A DNA stretch of 32,302 bases from Acetobacteraceae bacterium (GTDB lineage: Bacteria; Pseudomonadota; Alphaproteobacteria; Acetobacterales; Acetobacteraceae): contig JANXMB010000058.1 of the NCBI GenBank assembly GCA_025354865.1, positions 1 to 32,302 of the forward strand, given 5' to 3'. A program made the position numbers and the translations under genes. Of this stretch, positions 22,835-30,386 are shown piece by piece. Under the pieces are notes generated by a model. It did no database searches, was not told where the DNA came from, and saw only the letters and a program-made list of their open reading frames with translations. Position 1 is the stretch's first letter, and each line of letters starts with the position of its first letter.

Positions 22835-22936
22835 AGCGCGATGACCGAAGGTGTAATCACCGGAGGTCTGAATCGCGCGAACAAACAATAGGCTAGATCG
22901 CGATACGTGAGCGAGAGCGAACGCATCGCGCTCTAG
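22831..22936 (+). repeat. Dispersed palindromic repeat, copy 2 (most complete)
   Basis: A 106-base element with perfect 13-base terminal inverted repeats, CTAGAGCGCGATG (22831-22843) and CATCGCGCTCTAG (22924-22936). An internal CTAGATCGCGAT (22893-22904) pairs with the right end with one mismatch, so two alternative hairpins are possible. It contains the acyl-CoA ligase stop codon (TAG, 22832-22834) and lies between that gene and the convergent glnS. Size and structure resemble REP/BIME or MITE elements. Confidence 0.9.
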
Positions 22937-22972
22937 CAGCGATCCCGGCCGTAACCAGAACGGTTCGCCGGA

Positions 22973-24658
22973 TCACCGGCCGGGGGTTTTGACCTTGGCA
23001 AAGCTGTCGCGCAACCCCACCGTGCGGTTGAACACCGGGCGGGCGGGCGTGCCGTCCGGATCGGCACAGAAATAGCCGACGCGCTCGAATTGCACAGGCG
23101 TGCCGACCGGCGCTGCTGCCAAGGCCGGTTCCACGAATGCGCCGGTCAGCACCTCCATCGAATCGGTCGCGAGGTGCGCCATCGCATCGCCGTCGGCGCC
23201 GGGATCGGGGCGATCGAACAAGTGGCTATAGAGCCGGATCTCGGCCGGAACGGCGTCGGCCGCCGCGAGCCAATGCAGCGTGGCCTGCACCTTGCGCCCG
23301 TCGGGCGGGGCGTTGCCGCCGCGCGTTTGCGGGTCGTAGGTGCAATGCAAGGCGACGACGGTGCCGTCGGGCGCTTTCTCGACCGACTGGCAGGTGACGT
23401 AGTAGCCGTAGCGCAGGCGGACCTCTTTCCCGGGCGACAGGCGGTAGAATTTCTTCGGCGGGTTCTCCATGAAGTCGTCCTGCTCGACATAAAGCTCCCG
23501 CCCGAAGGAGATGGGGCGGGTGCCCTGGGACGGATCGTCGGGATGGTCGATCGCCTCCAGCGTTTCGGTACGGCCTTCGGGGTAATTATCGATAATCAGC
23601 TTCAACGGACGCAGCACCGCCATACGCCGGGGCGCGGTCGGGTTCAGCGCGTCGCGGATCGCCGCATCCAGCATCTGCACATCGACCACGCTATTGGCGC
23701 GGGCCACGCCGACGCGGGCGACGAAATCGCGCAGGGCGGTGGCCGGCACACCCCGACGGCGAATGCCCGCCAGGGTCGGCATGCGCGGGTCGTCCCAGCC
23801 GGACACGTGCCCGTCGCGGACCAACCCGGTCAGAATGCGCTTCGACAGCACCGTGTAAGTCATGTTCAGGCGGGCGAATTCGTACTGCCGAGGCCGGGCG
23901 GGCACCGGCAAACGCGCGATCAACCAGTCGTAGAGCGGCTTGTGATCCTCGAATTCCAGGGTGCAAACGGAATGGGTGATGCCTTCGATCGCGTCGGATT
24001 GCCCGTGCGCGAAATCGTAGGTGGGGTAGATGCACCAGGCATCGCCGGTCCGGGGATGGGTGGCATGCAGGATGCGATACAGCACGGGATCGCGCAGGTT
24101 CATGTTGCCCGAGGCCATGTCGATCTTCGCCCGCAGCACACAGGCCCCGTTGGCGAACTTGCCGGCGCGCATGTCCTGGAACAGGGCGAGGTTTTCCTCC
24201 ACCGACCGATAGCGATGCGGGCTGTTCTGTCCGGGTTCGGTCAGCGTGCCGCGCTGGGCGCGCATCCGATCCGGCGGCGTGTCGTCCACATAAGCATCCC
24301 CCGAACGGATCAGGTGCTCGGCCCACCGGTAAAGCTGCTCGAAATAATCGGACGCGTGGTACAGGTGCTCGCCCCAGTGGAAGCCGAGCCATTCGACGTC
24401 GCGCTGGATGGCGTCGATGAAGAGTTGTTCTTCTTTCACCGGGTTGGTGTCGTCGAAGCGCAGGTGGCAGCGGCCGCCGAACTCCTGGGCGACGCCGAAA
24501 TTCAGGCAGATGGATTTTGCATGCCCAAGATGCAGGAAGCCGTTCGGTTCGGGTGGGAACCGGGTCACGACGACCTGCGCGCGGCCCGCGTCCACGTCCG
24601 CCTGGACGATGTCGCGGATGAAATCGCGGCCCGGTTCTGTCGTCGTTGTATCCGCCAT
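22973..24658 (-). CDS. glnS: Glutaminyl-tRNA synthetase
   Basis: A 561-residue class I aminoacyl-tRNA synthetase that charges tRNA-Gln. The HIGH-like motif is PPEPNGFLHLGHAKS with HLGH at residues 43-46. The KMSKS-like motif is TVLSKRILTGL near residue 267, and the C-terminal anticodon-binding region includes RISFGRELYVEQDDF-type sequence. The length is close to E. coli GlnRS (about 554). The ATG at 24656-24658 gives MADTTTTEPGRDFIRDIV; the frame extends slightly upstream. Many alphaproteobacteria lack GlnRS and use Glu-tRNA amidation, so its presence is a useful lineage marker. A 558-residue open frame on the opposite strand is shadow. Confidence 0.97.
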   Translation of the reverse strand: MADTTTTEPGRDFIRDIVQADVDAGRAQVVVTRFPPEPNGFLHLGHAKSICLNFGVAQEFGGRCHLRFDDTNPVKEEQLFIDAIQRDVEWLGFHWGEHLYHASDYFEQLYRWAEHLIRSGDAYVDDTPPDRMRAQRGTLTEPGQNSPHRYRSVEENLALFQDMRAGKFANGACVLRAKIDMASGNMNLRDPVLYRILHATHPRTGDAWCIYPTYDFAHGQSDAIEGITHSVCTLEFEDHKPLYDWLIARLPVPARPRQYEFARLNMTYTVLSKRILTGLVRDGHVSGWDDPRMPTLAGIRRRGVPATALRDFVARVGVARANSVVDVQMLDAAIRDALNPTAPRRMAVLRPLKLIIDNYPEGRTETLEAIDHPDDPSQGTRPISFGRELYVEQDDFMENPPKKFYRLSPGKEVRLRYGYYVTCQSVEKAPDGTVVALHCTYDPQTRGGNAPPDGRKVQATLHWLAAADAVPAEIRLYSHLFDRPDPGADGDAMAHLATDSMEVLTGAFVEPALAAAPVGTPVQFERVGYFCADPDGTPARPVFNRTVGLRDSFAKVKTPGR

Positions 24659-24762
24659 ACCTCTGCTTCCCATCCTTATGCTGGCGGCCCCTTCTACAGC
24701 GCCAACCGGGCACAGACCACCCGCGTTGCGGGAGGGCAGTCCGGCGATGTAGACAGGGCGCC

Positions 24763-25392
24763 ATGATACGCTCGCCGATTGCCTGTTTCGTCGCCGGCAC
24801 CCGAATCGCCACCGAAGGCGGGGAGGTTGCGGTCCAATCTCTGCGCCTGGGCGACCGGGTGCGCGCCCTGTTGTCCGGTCGCTGGGAAACGGTTGAATGG
24901 ATCGGCCACCGGGTGGTCGATATCGTCCGCCATCCGCGCAAGGCGCAGGTTTGGCCGATCCGGGTGTCGGCGCACGCCTTCGCCCCCTGCCAGCCGGTGC
25001 GTGATCTCTGGTTGTCGCCGCATCACGGGGTTTACATCGACGATGTCCTGATCCCCGTCGGCCTGCTGACCAACGGCACCACCATCCGGCAAGTCCAGCT
25101 ACCGGCGATCGACTACTGGCATGTGGAACTGCCCCGGCACGAGGTGATGCTGGCCGAGGGGTTGCCGACCGAATCCTACCTCGATACCGGCGAGCGGACC
25201 GATTTCCTGCTGACCGGGCCGTTCACCACGCTGTTCCCGACGTTCGGCAGTCGCCGTGCGGAGGGGGAGGGCTGTGCGCCGCTCGTCCTCGAAGGTCCGG
25301 AACTCGATGCTGTCCGGGCAATGCTGGGGGAACGCGCGGCGTTGGAGCGCGATGACCGCAGGTCTGAATCGCGCGACCAAACAACGAGCTAG
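24763..25392 (+). CDS. Stand-alone Hint-domain (Hedgehog/intein-like) protein
   Basis: A 209-residue protein almost wholly a Hint_2-type domain. The start MIRSPIACFVAGTRIAT places the splice-type nucleophile Cys8 only seven residues in. GEVAVQSLRLGDRVR, VEWIGHRVV, RVSAHAFAP, LWLSPHHGVYIDDVLIPVG, TIRQVQLPAIDYWHVEL and EVMLAEGLPTESYLDTG follow as in Hint domains of proteobacterial secreted proteins. Those normally have a large N-terminal partner, which is missing here. The ribosome site is weak, and an upstream frame extension is not supported. The last 15 residues (RDDRRSESRDQTTS region) are encoded by a partial copy of the dispersed repeat, and the stop abuts an insertion sequence, so the C-terminus is secondary. 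Confidence 0.8.
   Translation: MIRSPIACFVAGTRIATEGGEVAVQSLRLGDRVRALLSGRWETVEWIGHRVVDIVRHPRKAQVWPIRVSAHAFAPCQPVRDLWLSPHHGVYIDDVLIPVGLLTNGTTIRQVQLPAIDYWHVELPRHEVMLAEGLPTESYLDTGERTDFLLTGPFTTLFPTFGSRRAEGEGCAPLVLEGPELDAVRAMLGERAALERDDRRSESRDQTTS
25345..25390 (+). repeat. Dispersed palindromic repeat, copy 3 (left half only, cut by the IS)
   Basis: GAGCGCGATGACCGCAGGTC through AATCGCGCGACC and AAACAACGAGCT matches the left half of the copies at 16795 and 22831. The right half is absent because the insertion sequence begins at 25391. Here the repeat lacks the in-frame stop at its start, so it is translated as the end of the Hint protein. Confidence 0.8.
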
Positions 25393-25401
25393 GGCCTGTC
25401 G

Positions 25402-26159
25402 TCAATTGAGCCAAATGACGCTTGCTGCGAGGTAAACGGCGGCAAGGAAGTTCCTCGCGGTTTTGTCGTATCGGGTGGCGATCGCGCGGTATTGCTTGAG
25501 TTTGGCAAAGAAGTTCTCGATCGGATGACGGCTGGCATAGATGGCCCGGTCGAAGTCTCTGGGCTGCTTTCGATTTGCCTTTGGCGGGATCACGGCATTC
25601 TTCCCGGCTGCGGCCATGGGTTCGAGAACCCGCTTATCAGCGTCGTAGGCCTTGTCGGCGATCGGCCTGTTCGCCTTCATGTCGGGCAGCATCTCATCGG
25701 CGCCGACAAGATCATGCGCCTGACCACCGGTAAGGTGGAAGTCCACTGGGTTGCCCAGGGCATCCACCAGGGCGTGAATTTTGGTGCTCAGTCCGCCGCG
25801 CGACCGACTGATCGCCTGGTCCGCGCCGTTTTTTTTATGGCGCCGGCACTGTGTTGATGCGCACGCACGACGGTGCTGTCGAGCATCGCATATTCGTTGT
25901 CCGCATCCTCGGCGAGTAGGCGGAAAACCCGTTCCCAGACACCGGATTTGGCCCAGCGGCCGAACCGGCGATGCACGTTGTTCCAGTCGCCGAAGCGCTC
26001 GGGCAGATCGCGCCAGGGGATGCCCGCGCGATAACGGTAGAGCACAGCCTCGACAAACAGCCGGTTATTGGCCGCGGTCACGCCAACCGTGCCGGGCCGC
26101 CCAGGCAATTGGTCGTGTATCCGGTCCCATCGATCGTCACGAAGGGCATATCGGCGCAT
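25402..26159 (-). CDS. IS5-family transposase, expressed by -1 frameshift (OrfA 26159-25788, OrfB ending 25402)
   Basis: OrfA starts MRRYALRDDRWDRIHDQLPG and contains the helix-turn-helix-like N-terminus, YRAGIPWRDLPERFG, RFGRWAKSGVW and the first catalytic Asp in YAMLDSTVVRAHQHSAG. It stops at 25788. The second part is in the -1 frame: GGLSTKIHALVDALGNPVDF, the second Asp in PIADKAYDAD, and the Glu in RHPIENFFAKLKQYRAIATRYDK, ending SVIWLN. A run of eight A (minus strand; 25829-25836) at the overlap lets ribosomes slip from codons ATA AAA AAA ACG into AAA AAC, giving a fused protein of about 252 residues. All three DDE residues are present, so the element may still be active. Alternatively the run marks a degenerated single-base indel. 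Confidence 0.9.
25829..25836 (-). other. Slippery A8 run for -1 frameshifting
   Basis: Eight consecutive A on the coding (minus) strand. The frame relation of the two transposase parts (offset of +1 in coordinate) fits a single -1 slip here and gives an uninterrupted IS427-type transposase. Confidence 0.75.
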
Positions 26160-26160
26160 C

Positions 26161-26183
26161 GGTCAGTTTTCATAAAACTGACC
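26161..26183 (-). promoter_or_regulatory. Perfect hairpin directly before the transposase start
   Basis: GGTCAGTTTT (26161-26170) and AAAACTGACC (26174-26183) are exact inverted repeats with a three-base loop. The stem ends one base before the transposase ATG (26157-26159), where it could mask ribosome entry on read-through transcripts, as described for other insertion sequences. Confidence 0.6.
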
Positions 26184-26367
26184 GTCTATGAATCGATCAA
26201 CGCATCGCGCCGGAATCCCCAATCTCGTCATACAGGGCGATTTCCTCAATGTGTGGCCAATGGGACTAACTGGTAAGCGAATGGGATCGTCGATAATTGA
26301 CGACAGGCCCTCGTTATAATGAGGAAGCCCGGCCCTTCGTTTGGACCAAAAGCGTCGTCTACAAGAA

Positions 26368-26407
26368 GCGGACGAAGCCATGTTTCCCGGTCTAACAATT
26401 ACGAGTA
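26368..26407 (+). repeat. Imperfect 40-base direct repeat, left copy
   Basis: GCGGACGAAGCCATGTTTCC continuing to CGGTCTAACAATTACGAGTA. It matches 27170-27209 at 34 of 40 positions without gaps. The two copies flank the lipoprotein gene. Confidence 0.75.
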
Positions 26408-26575
26408 CTAGTCCATGCGACAATGGGCAGTCAATTGGTGAAGAGCGGCATCTGGAACATTCGCCATAGGCTCTCGATCATCCTTCGAAAGGCCGGAGTG
26501 CTGATCTCACATAGACAACTCCAGCTTTGGATTCCCGCGCGACAGCGGGATCAGCCAGGGACCGTTCGGCCTACC

Positions 26576-26605
26576 TTGACAGCATAGTAGACCGGATGTA
26601 ACTAT
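26576..26605 (+). promoter_or_regulatory. Candidate sigma-70 promoter of the lipoprotein gene
   Basis: TTGACA (26576-26581), exact -35 consensus, then 17 bases to TAACTAT (26599-26605), a poor -10. It lies 30 bases before the start codon. The -10 is the weak part of this prediction. Confidence 0.45.
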
Positions 26606-26634
26606 TCATCCAATATGAACGAGGAGGGGCGCGG

Positions 26635-27078
26635 ATGGCGACTATATCGAGGATTGTGGGCGTTATTTCAATTCTTTCCGCAATCGGGATGAGTGCATGC
26701 GCGATGGCTCCAAGCGCGGCGACCGTCGGCGACATTCAGAAACAAGGTGCGATCAAGCTGGGTAGACCTGAGGTCGTGGCACTGTACTCCGGCGCGACCG
26801 TCAGCGGGGCACAGGTCGGGCGGCCGAATACTAGATTTCGGTTGGCCTTCAAGAAGGACGGATCCGCGACAGGCAGCTACTCCGGTCCGGGCGGCCAGGG
26901 TACGGTTAACGGCATATGGACTGTAAACGATGCGGGGCAGATCTGTATCGATTTCGTGAACTCCAACGCAGGCAAAGTCCAGGGCTGCAATGTCGTATTT
27001 TCGCAAGGAGGGCGATTTTATGATGCCCGGACAGATGCGGTGGCTGACGTCGTCTACGAGAGGGAGATTACAAAATAA
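26635..27078 (+). CDS. Small predicted lipoprotein, DUF995-like fold possible
   Basis: A 147-residue exported protein. The leader VGVISILSAIGMSAC with Cys at about residue 22 resembles a lipobox (GMSAC). The mature part has GATVSGAQVGRPNTRFRLAF, DGSATGSYSGPGGQGTVNGI, WTVNDAGQICIDF and GCNVVFSQGGRFYDA, a repeating beta pattern with two Cys that recalls DUF995-type small secreted proteins (GxW...G.xCI.F). GAGGAGG at 26621-26627 is a strong ribosome site for the ATG at 26635. Composition is less GC-rich than the surrounding genes, and it sits between an IS and repeats, so recent acquisition is likely. Function unknown. Confidence 0.8.
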   Translation: MATISRIVGVISILSAIGMSACAMAPSAATVGDIQKQGAIKLGRPEVVALYSGATVSGAQVGRPNTRFRLAFKKDGSATGSYSGPGGQGTVNGIWTVNDAGQICIDFVNSNAGKVQGCNVVFSQGGRFYDARTDAVADVVYEREITK

Positions 27079-27169
27079 CGACCCAAACTTCGCTTCCTCA
27101 TAAACGCTCGTCTGCCCAAAAAAAATAGTGGCGCGAGTTGCGCGTGAGACCAAGCTGAGCCCCTGATCG

Positions 27170-27209
27170 GCGGATGAAGCCATGTGTCGCGGTCTAACGA
27201 TTCCGGGTA
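27170..27209 (+). repeat. Imperfect 40-base direct repeat, right copy
   Basis: GCGGATGAAGCCATGTGTCG continuing to CGGTCTAACGATTCCGGGTA, the partner of 26368-26407 with six mismatches. Confidence 0.75.
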
Positions 27210-27211
27210 GT

Positions 27212-27300
27212 CGCGCGACGACCGTCGATCTGAGTCGCGCCACCAAACAATGAGCTAGCGCGAAACGTTGGCGATTCCGAACGATCGGGCGCAGTCTCGC
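27212..27300 (+). repeat. Dispersed palindromic repeat, copy 4 (diverged)
   Basis: GACGACCGTCGATCTGAGTC, then GCGCCACCAAACAATGAGCTAG (given in two parts), corresponds to the left half of the family. It is followed by GCGCGAAACGTTGGCGATTC and CGAACGATCGGGCG, a degenerate right half. It lies between the convergent lipoprotein and EamA genes. Confidence 0.65.
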
Positions 27301-27309
27301 ACGGCGCCT

Positions 27310-28179
27310 TCAACGTAGGTTGCGGCGCACCCGTTCGCGGTGGGCGGTATATAGCCCGCTGGCGACGATGATGGCCGCGCCGACCAGGGTCCAACGGTCG
27401 GGCAGCGCGCCGAACACCAGAAACCCCGCTGCGATCGCCCAGAGCAATTGGCTGTAGGAAAACGGCGCCAACAGCGAAGCGGCGGCCTGCCGATGCGCCA
27501 CAATGACCATCCATTGGCCGAACGACGACAGGACGCCGAGCATCAGCAGCAAGGCCCATTGGGTGGGGGACGGCCAGACCCAGCCGATCGGGGCCAGGAA
27601 CGTCAGCGCGATCGCGCCGATGGCGGACGAGCAGAGCAAGGTCGTCGTCGCCTGATCGCTGGTCGAGATCTTGCGCGTGATAATCAGCGCCGAGGCCCAG
27701 CACAAACTCGATGCCATGCCCCAGAAAGCCGCCGGCTGGAACCCGTTGGTGCCGGGCCGGACCACGATCAGGACCCCGGCCATGCCGACCAGCACCGCCC
27801 CCCAGCGCCGGATGCCCACGACCTCCCCCAATAAAGGGATCGACAGGATGGTGATCAGCAAGGGGGAGAGGAAGCTGATCGTCGTCGCCTCCGCCATCGA
27901 CATCTGTCGCACACCGAAGACGAACAGGACCGAGGATCCGGTGACCAGCAGCCCGCGCAGGAGTTGCAATTTCGGGTTGTTCGGGCGCAGCGCCCCCCAG
28001 GACATGCGGCGGGCCAGCAACAACGCCAGTCCGAAGAACAGGACGTAGCGGATCCATTGGATCTCGACCACCGGCAGCGAGGCGCTGAGGTATTTCGACG
28101 TGGTGTCGGCGATCGCGAACAGAACGGTCGCGCCGCTGTGCAACGCGATCCCGCGCAGCGGGTCTTCCGTTTGAGCCAT
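27310..28179 (-). CDS. EamA-family (DMT superfamily) transporter
   Basis: A 289-residue inner-membrane protein with about ten hydrophobic helices arranged as two EamA repeats. Features include LFAIADTTSKYLS, VEIQWIRYVLFFGLALLL, LLRGLLVTGSSVLFVFGV, EATTISFLSPLLITILSIPL and, in the second half, FSYSQLLWAIAAGFLVFGAL. DMT proteins export amino acids, nucleosides or other metabolites; the substrate here is unknown. The ATG at 28177-28179 is divergent from the dioxygenase gene, with about 50 bases between the starts as I place them. Confidence 0.92.
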   Translation of the reverse strand: MAQTEDPLRGIALHSGATVLFAIADTTSKYLSASLPVVEIQWIRYVLFFGLALLLARRMSWGALRPNNPKLQLLRGLLVTGSSVLFVFGVRQMSMAEATTISFLSPLLITILSIPLLGEVVGIRRWGAVLVGMAGVLIVVRPGTNGFQPAAFWGMASSLCWASALIITRKISTSDQATTTLLCSSAIGAIALTFLAPIGWVWPSPTQWALLLMLGVLSSFGQWMVIVAHRQAAASLLAPFSYSQLLWAIAAGFLVFGALPDRWTLVGAAIIVASGLYTAHRERVRRNLR

Positions 28180-28228
28180 GCTGCATTATAGCTATGCCAT
28201 CCTGCCCATGAGGACCAAGGAAAACGCG

Positions 28229-29383
28229 ATGCTGCCGATCAATGCCGACACGCCGGCGGCCTGGACCGTCGATTCCCTGCGTGCCGATCCGTCCTGGATC
28301 TTCGAACTCGACGACCGCGCCCGGCGCGACCTGACCCTTGCGGTGCGCAAAACCTACGATCCCGCCCGCACCCTGTTCGACTATGCGCGGGGGGAGTTCG
28401 ACCTCGGTTCCGCCTGGACGCCGATTGCCGGCGCGCTGAAGCAGATCGCGGACGGCACCGGGTTCGCCATCCTGCGGGGCATGCCGCGGGCGGAATTGTC
28501 GCAGGATGAGTTCGCATTGCTGACCTGGGCGATCGGCCTGCATACCGGCGTCGCCCGCCCGCAGGGCAAAGCCAGCCAGTATCAATCGGCGGTGCGCGAT
28601 GCCGGGGTGGAATATCGGACCGGCAAGGGCAGGGGCTATTCGTCGAATGCCGACCTCGATTTCCACACCGACAGCGCCGATATGGTGCTGCTCACCTGCT
28701 ACAACGTTGCCGCGTCCGGCGGCATGAGCATGGTGTCCAGCTCCGTCGCCGCGCATAACATCCTGGCGCAGGAGCGGCCGGACCTCGCGGAATTGCTGCA
28801 CCTTCCGTATTATTTCAGCCGCCAGCAGGAAGAAGCGGCGGATGAGGCGCCGTATTACGCCAACCCCATCTTCGACGAAGCCGCCGGGGTGCTATGCAGC
28901 AAATGGAATCGCAACCGGCTGCGCTCGGCCCAAGCGATCGACGGCGTGCCGCGCCTGACCGCGCCGCAGACCGAGGCGCTCGATCTGCTCGACGATATCC
29001 TGCGTCGGCCGAACGTCATGTTTTCGATGTATCTGCGACCGGGCGACATGCAGGTGTTGAACAATCACGTCACCCTGCATTCGCGCACCGAGTTCGTGGA
29101 TCATACCGATCCCGTGTTGAAACGGTGCCTGTTCCGGCTCTGGCTGGCGCCACCGGATTGGCCGGAACTGCCGGAATCCTGGCGCCCGGCCTATCGGGCG
29201 GTGGAGCCAGCGACCGTCCGCGGCGGCATCCAAGGCCACCATTACGATGCCGCTCGGCAGGCCTACGAGCAGCGGCAGGCAGCCGAAATGGGCATGCGCC
29301 TGCCGGGCCGATCGCTTTCTTTCGAGGGGATTGGCGTGTCCGGTCCAAGCAATGGAAACCCCGCCGATGCTGAGCCTGCGTAA
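28229..29383 (+). CDS. TauD/TfdA-family Fe(II)/2-oxoglutarate dioxygenase
   Basis: A 384-residue protein of the TauD/TfdA/gamma-butyrobetaine hydroxylase superfamily. The iron-binding HxD motif is FHTDSADM with His146 and Asp148, the distal His is in VTLHSRTEF (about His284), and the 2-oxoglutarate Arg is likely in RCLFRLWLAPP. It should couple 2-oxoglutarate decarboxylation to hydroxylation of an unknown substrate in the cytoplasm. I chose the ATG at 28229, preceded by AAGGA at good spacing; in-frame starts at 28208 and 28178 would overlap the divergent transporter start. The 3' end overlaps the dehydrogenase gene, indicating a two-gene operon. Confidence 0.9.
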   Translation: MLPINADTPAAWTVDSLRADPSWIFELDDRARRDLTLAVRKTYDPARTLFDYARGEFDLGSAWTPIAGALKQIADGTGFAILRGMPRAELSQDEFALLTWAIGLHTGVARPQGKASQYQSAVRDAGVEYRTGKGRGYSSNADLDFHTDSADMVLLTCYNVAASGGMSMVSSSVAAHNILAQERPDLAELLHLPYYFSRQQEEAADEAPYYANPIFDEAAGVLCSKWNRNRLRSAQAIDGVPRLTAPQTEALDLLDDILRRPNVMFSMYLRPGDMQVLNNHVTLHSRTEFVDHTDPVLKRCLFRLWLAPPDWPELPESWRPAYRAVEPATVRGGIQGHHYDAARQAYEQRQAAEMGMRLPGRSLSFEGIGVSGPSNGNPADAEPA

Positions 29384-30386
29384 ATCCAAACCCGGCTTCG
29401 GCCTCGATCTGTTCGACGCGGCGGAAACCCCACCGCCGTCGCCGACCGATGCGATCGTGCGGGTGGAGAATGCCGGCATATGCGGGTCCGATGTCCATGC
29501 CTACGAGTGGACCGACGGCTACGGTTTCATGGTCCCGCATCTGCCGATCACCATGGGTCACGAGTTCGCCGGCCATATCGTCGAGGCCGGCGCCGGCTCC
29601 GTGCTGCCGGTCGGGACGCGGGTAACGGTTATGCCGGGTGTCGATTGCGGAGTCTGCGCCAATTGCCGACGCGGTGCGGCGCGCAACTGCCTTGCACGCA
29701 CGGCCATCGGCCTGACCCGGAACGGCGGCTTTGCGCGGTATGTCACGGTCCCCGCCGTCAATCTTCTGGCGCTGCCGGATGCGGTGGACACCGAATTGGG
29801 CGCGCTGACCGAACCGCTTTGCGTCGGGGCCGAAGCGGTGCTGACCGGCGGGGTGGGACTCGGCGATACGGTGCTGGTGATGGGGCCGGGCACGATCGGG
29901 CAGGCGGCGGCGCTGTTCGCCCGCGCTGCCGGCGCCGGCAAGGTCTATGTGGTCGGCAAGGCGGACGGCCCGCGTTTCGACGTTGTGCAGGCGTTGGGCT
30001 TTGCCGATATTATCGACGTCGCCGAGGCGCCGCTGGCCGAGCAACTCGATGGGAAAAAGGTCGATGTGGCGATCGAGGCGACGGGCTACCCGCCGAGCAT
30101 CGTGGATGGGTTGGGGGTGCTGCGCAAAGGCGGCGTGTTGGTTGTCGCCGGCATCCACCCGGGTCCTCTGACCTTGCCGCTGACCGATTTCGTGCGAAAT
30201 CGCCACCAGTTGCGCGCCACCCACGGGTGCGATCGCCCGACCTGGGACAAGGTTCTGACGCTGTTGGCGCGCGATCCCGAGCACTTCCGCCCGATGATCA
30301 CGCATCGGCTGCCGCTGGACCGTGGGATCGAGGGGTTCGAACTGGCCCGCCAGCGCGCTGCCTCGAAGGTTATGCTGCGGCCTTGA
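29352..30386 (+). CDS. Zinc-dependent medium-chain alcohol/polyol dehydrogenase
   Basis: A 344-residue MDR-family dehydrogenase. Catalytic zinc ligands are Cys44 (GICGSDVHAYEW) and His70-Glu71 (TMGHEFAGH). The structural zinc loop has four Cys in DCGVCANCRRGAARNC, and the Rossmann motif is VLVMGPGTIGQAAALFA. The pattern is nearest to threonine/sorbitol-type dehydrogenases; the substrate is unknown. The start ATG at 29352 overlaps the dioxygenase end by 32 bases; an alternative ATG at 29367 would lose five residues. The last 39 bases (ending RQRAASKVMLRP and the TGA) are duplicated at 31479-31517, and a dispersed-repeat variant begins at its stop. Confidence 0.92.
   Translation: METPPMLSLRKSKPGFGLDLFDAAETPPPSPTDAIVRVENAGICGSDVHAYEWTDGYGFMVPHLPITMGHEFAGHIVEAGAGSVLPVGTRVTVMPGVDCGVCANCRRGAARNCLARTAIGLTRNGGFARYVTVPAVNLLALPDAVDTELGALTEPLCVGAEAVLTGGVGLGDTVLVMGPGTIGQAAALFARAAGAGKVYVVGKADGPRFDVVQALGFADIIDVAEAPLAEQLDGKKVDVAIEATGYPPSIVDGLGVLRKGGVLVVAGIHPGPLTLPLTDFVRNRHQLRATHGCDRPTWDKVLTLLARDPEHFRPMITHRLPLDRGIEGFELARQRAASKVMLRP
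30348..30386 (+). repeat. 39-base direct repeat, left copy (3' end of the dehydrogenase gene)
   Basis: CGCCAGCGCGCTGCCTCGAA then GGTTATGCTGCGGCCTTGA. It matches 31479-31517 at 36 of 39 positions and ends exactly at the stop codon. It defines the left edge of the VapBC-bearing insert. Confidence 0.9.

Larger units (their letters stand above)
25391..26311 (-). mobile_element. IS5-family (IS427-like) insertion sequence
   Basis: A 921-base element bounded by perfect 17-base inverted repeats, AGGGCCTGTCGTCAATT (25391-25407) and AATTGACGACAGGCCCT (26295-26311). It encodes a two-frame DDE transposase on the minus strand. No clear target duplication is seen: the left flank is GAGCT(A) and the right flank TCGTTATAAT. 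One end may therefore have been rearranged after insertion. The exact outer base is uncertain by one or two positions. Confidence 0.92.
26312..26634. other. Lower-GC accessory stretch with promoter, no gene recognised
   Basis: The 323 bases right of the IS have visibly lower GC than the flanking genes. No frame here looks coding. The stretch contains the left copy of a 40-base direct repeat (26368-26407), a small GC stem near 26530-26548 (ATTCCCGC/GCGGGAT) and a promoter-like sequence at its right end serving the lipoprotein gene. Confidence 0.6.
27079..27309. other. Intergenic stretch with repeat remnants
   Basis: The 231 bases between the lipoprotein gene and the convergent transporter contain an A-rich tract near 27118-27125, the right copy of the 40-base direct repeat and a decayed dispersed repeat. 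No coding frame is convincing. Confidence 0.6.

Noticed and set aside
23090-24766. 558-codon plus-strand open frame
   Set aside because: Antisense of glnS, whose class I synthetase motifs are unmistakable.
26163-26423. 86-codon minus-strand open frame crossing the right IS end
   Set aside because: It spans the IS boundary and has no ribosome site or family; likely chance, although its C-terminal part lies in the IS leader.
28180-28801. Extension of the EamA-strand frame across the dioxygenase gene
   Set aside because: Different frame from EamA and antisense to the TauD-like gene; shadow.
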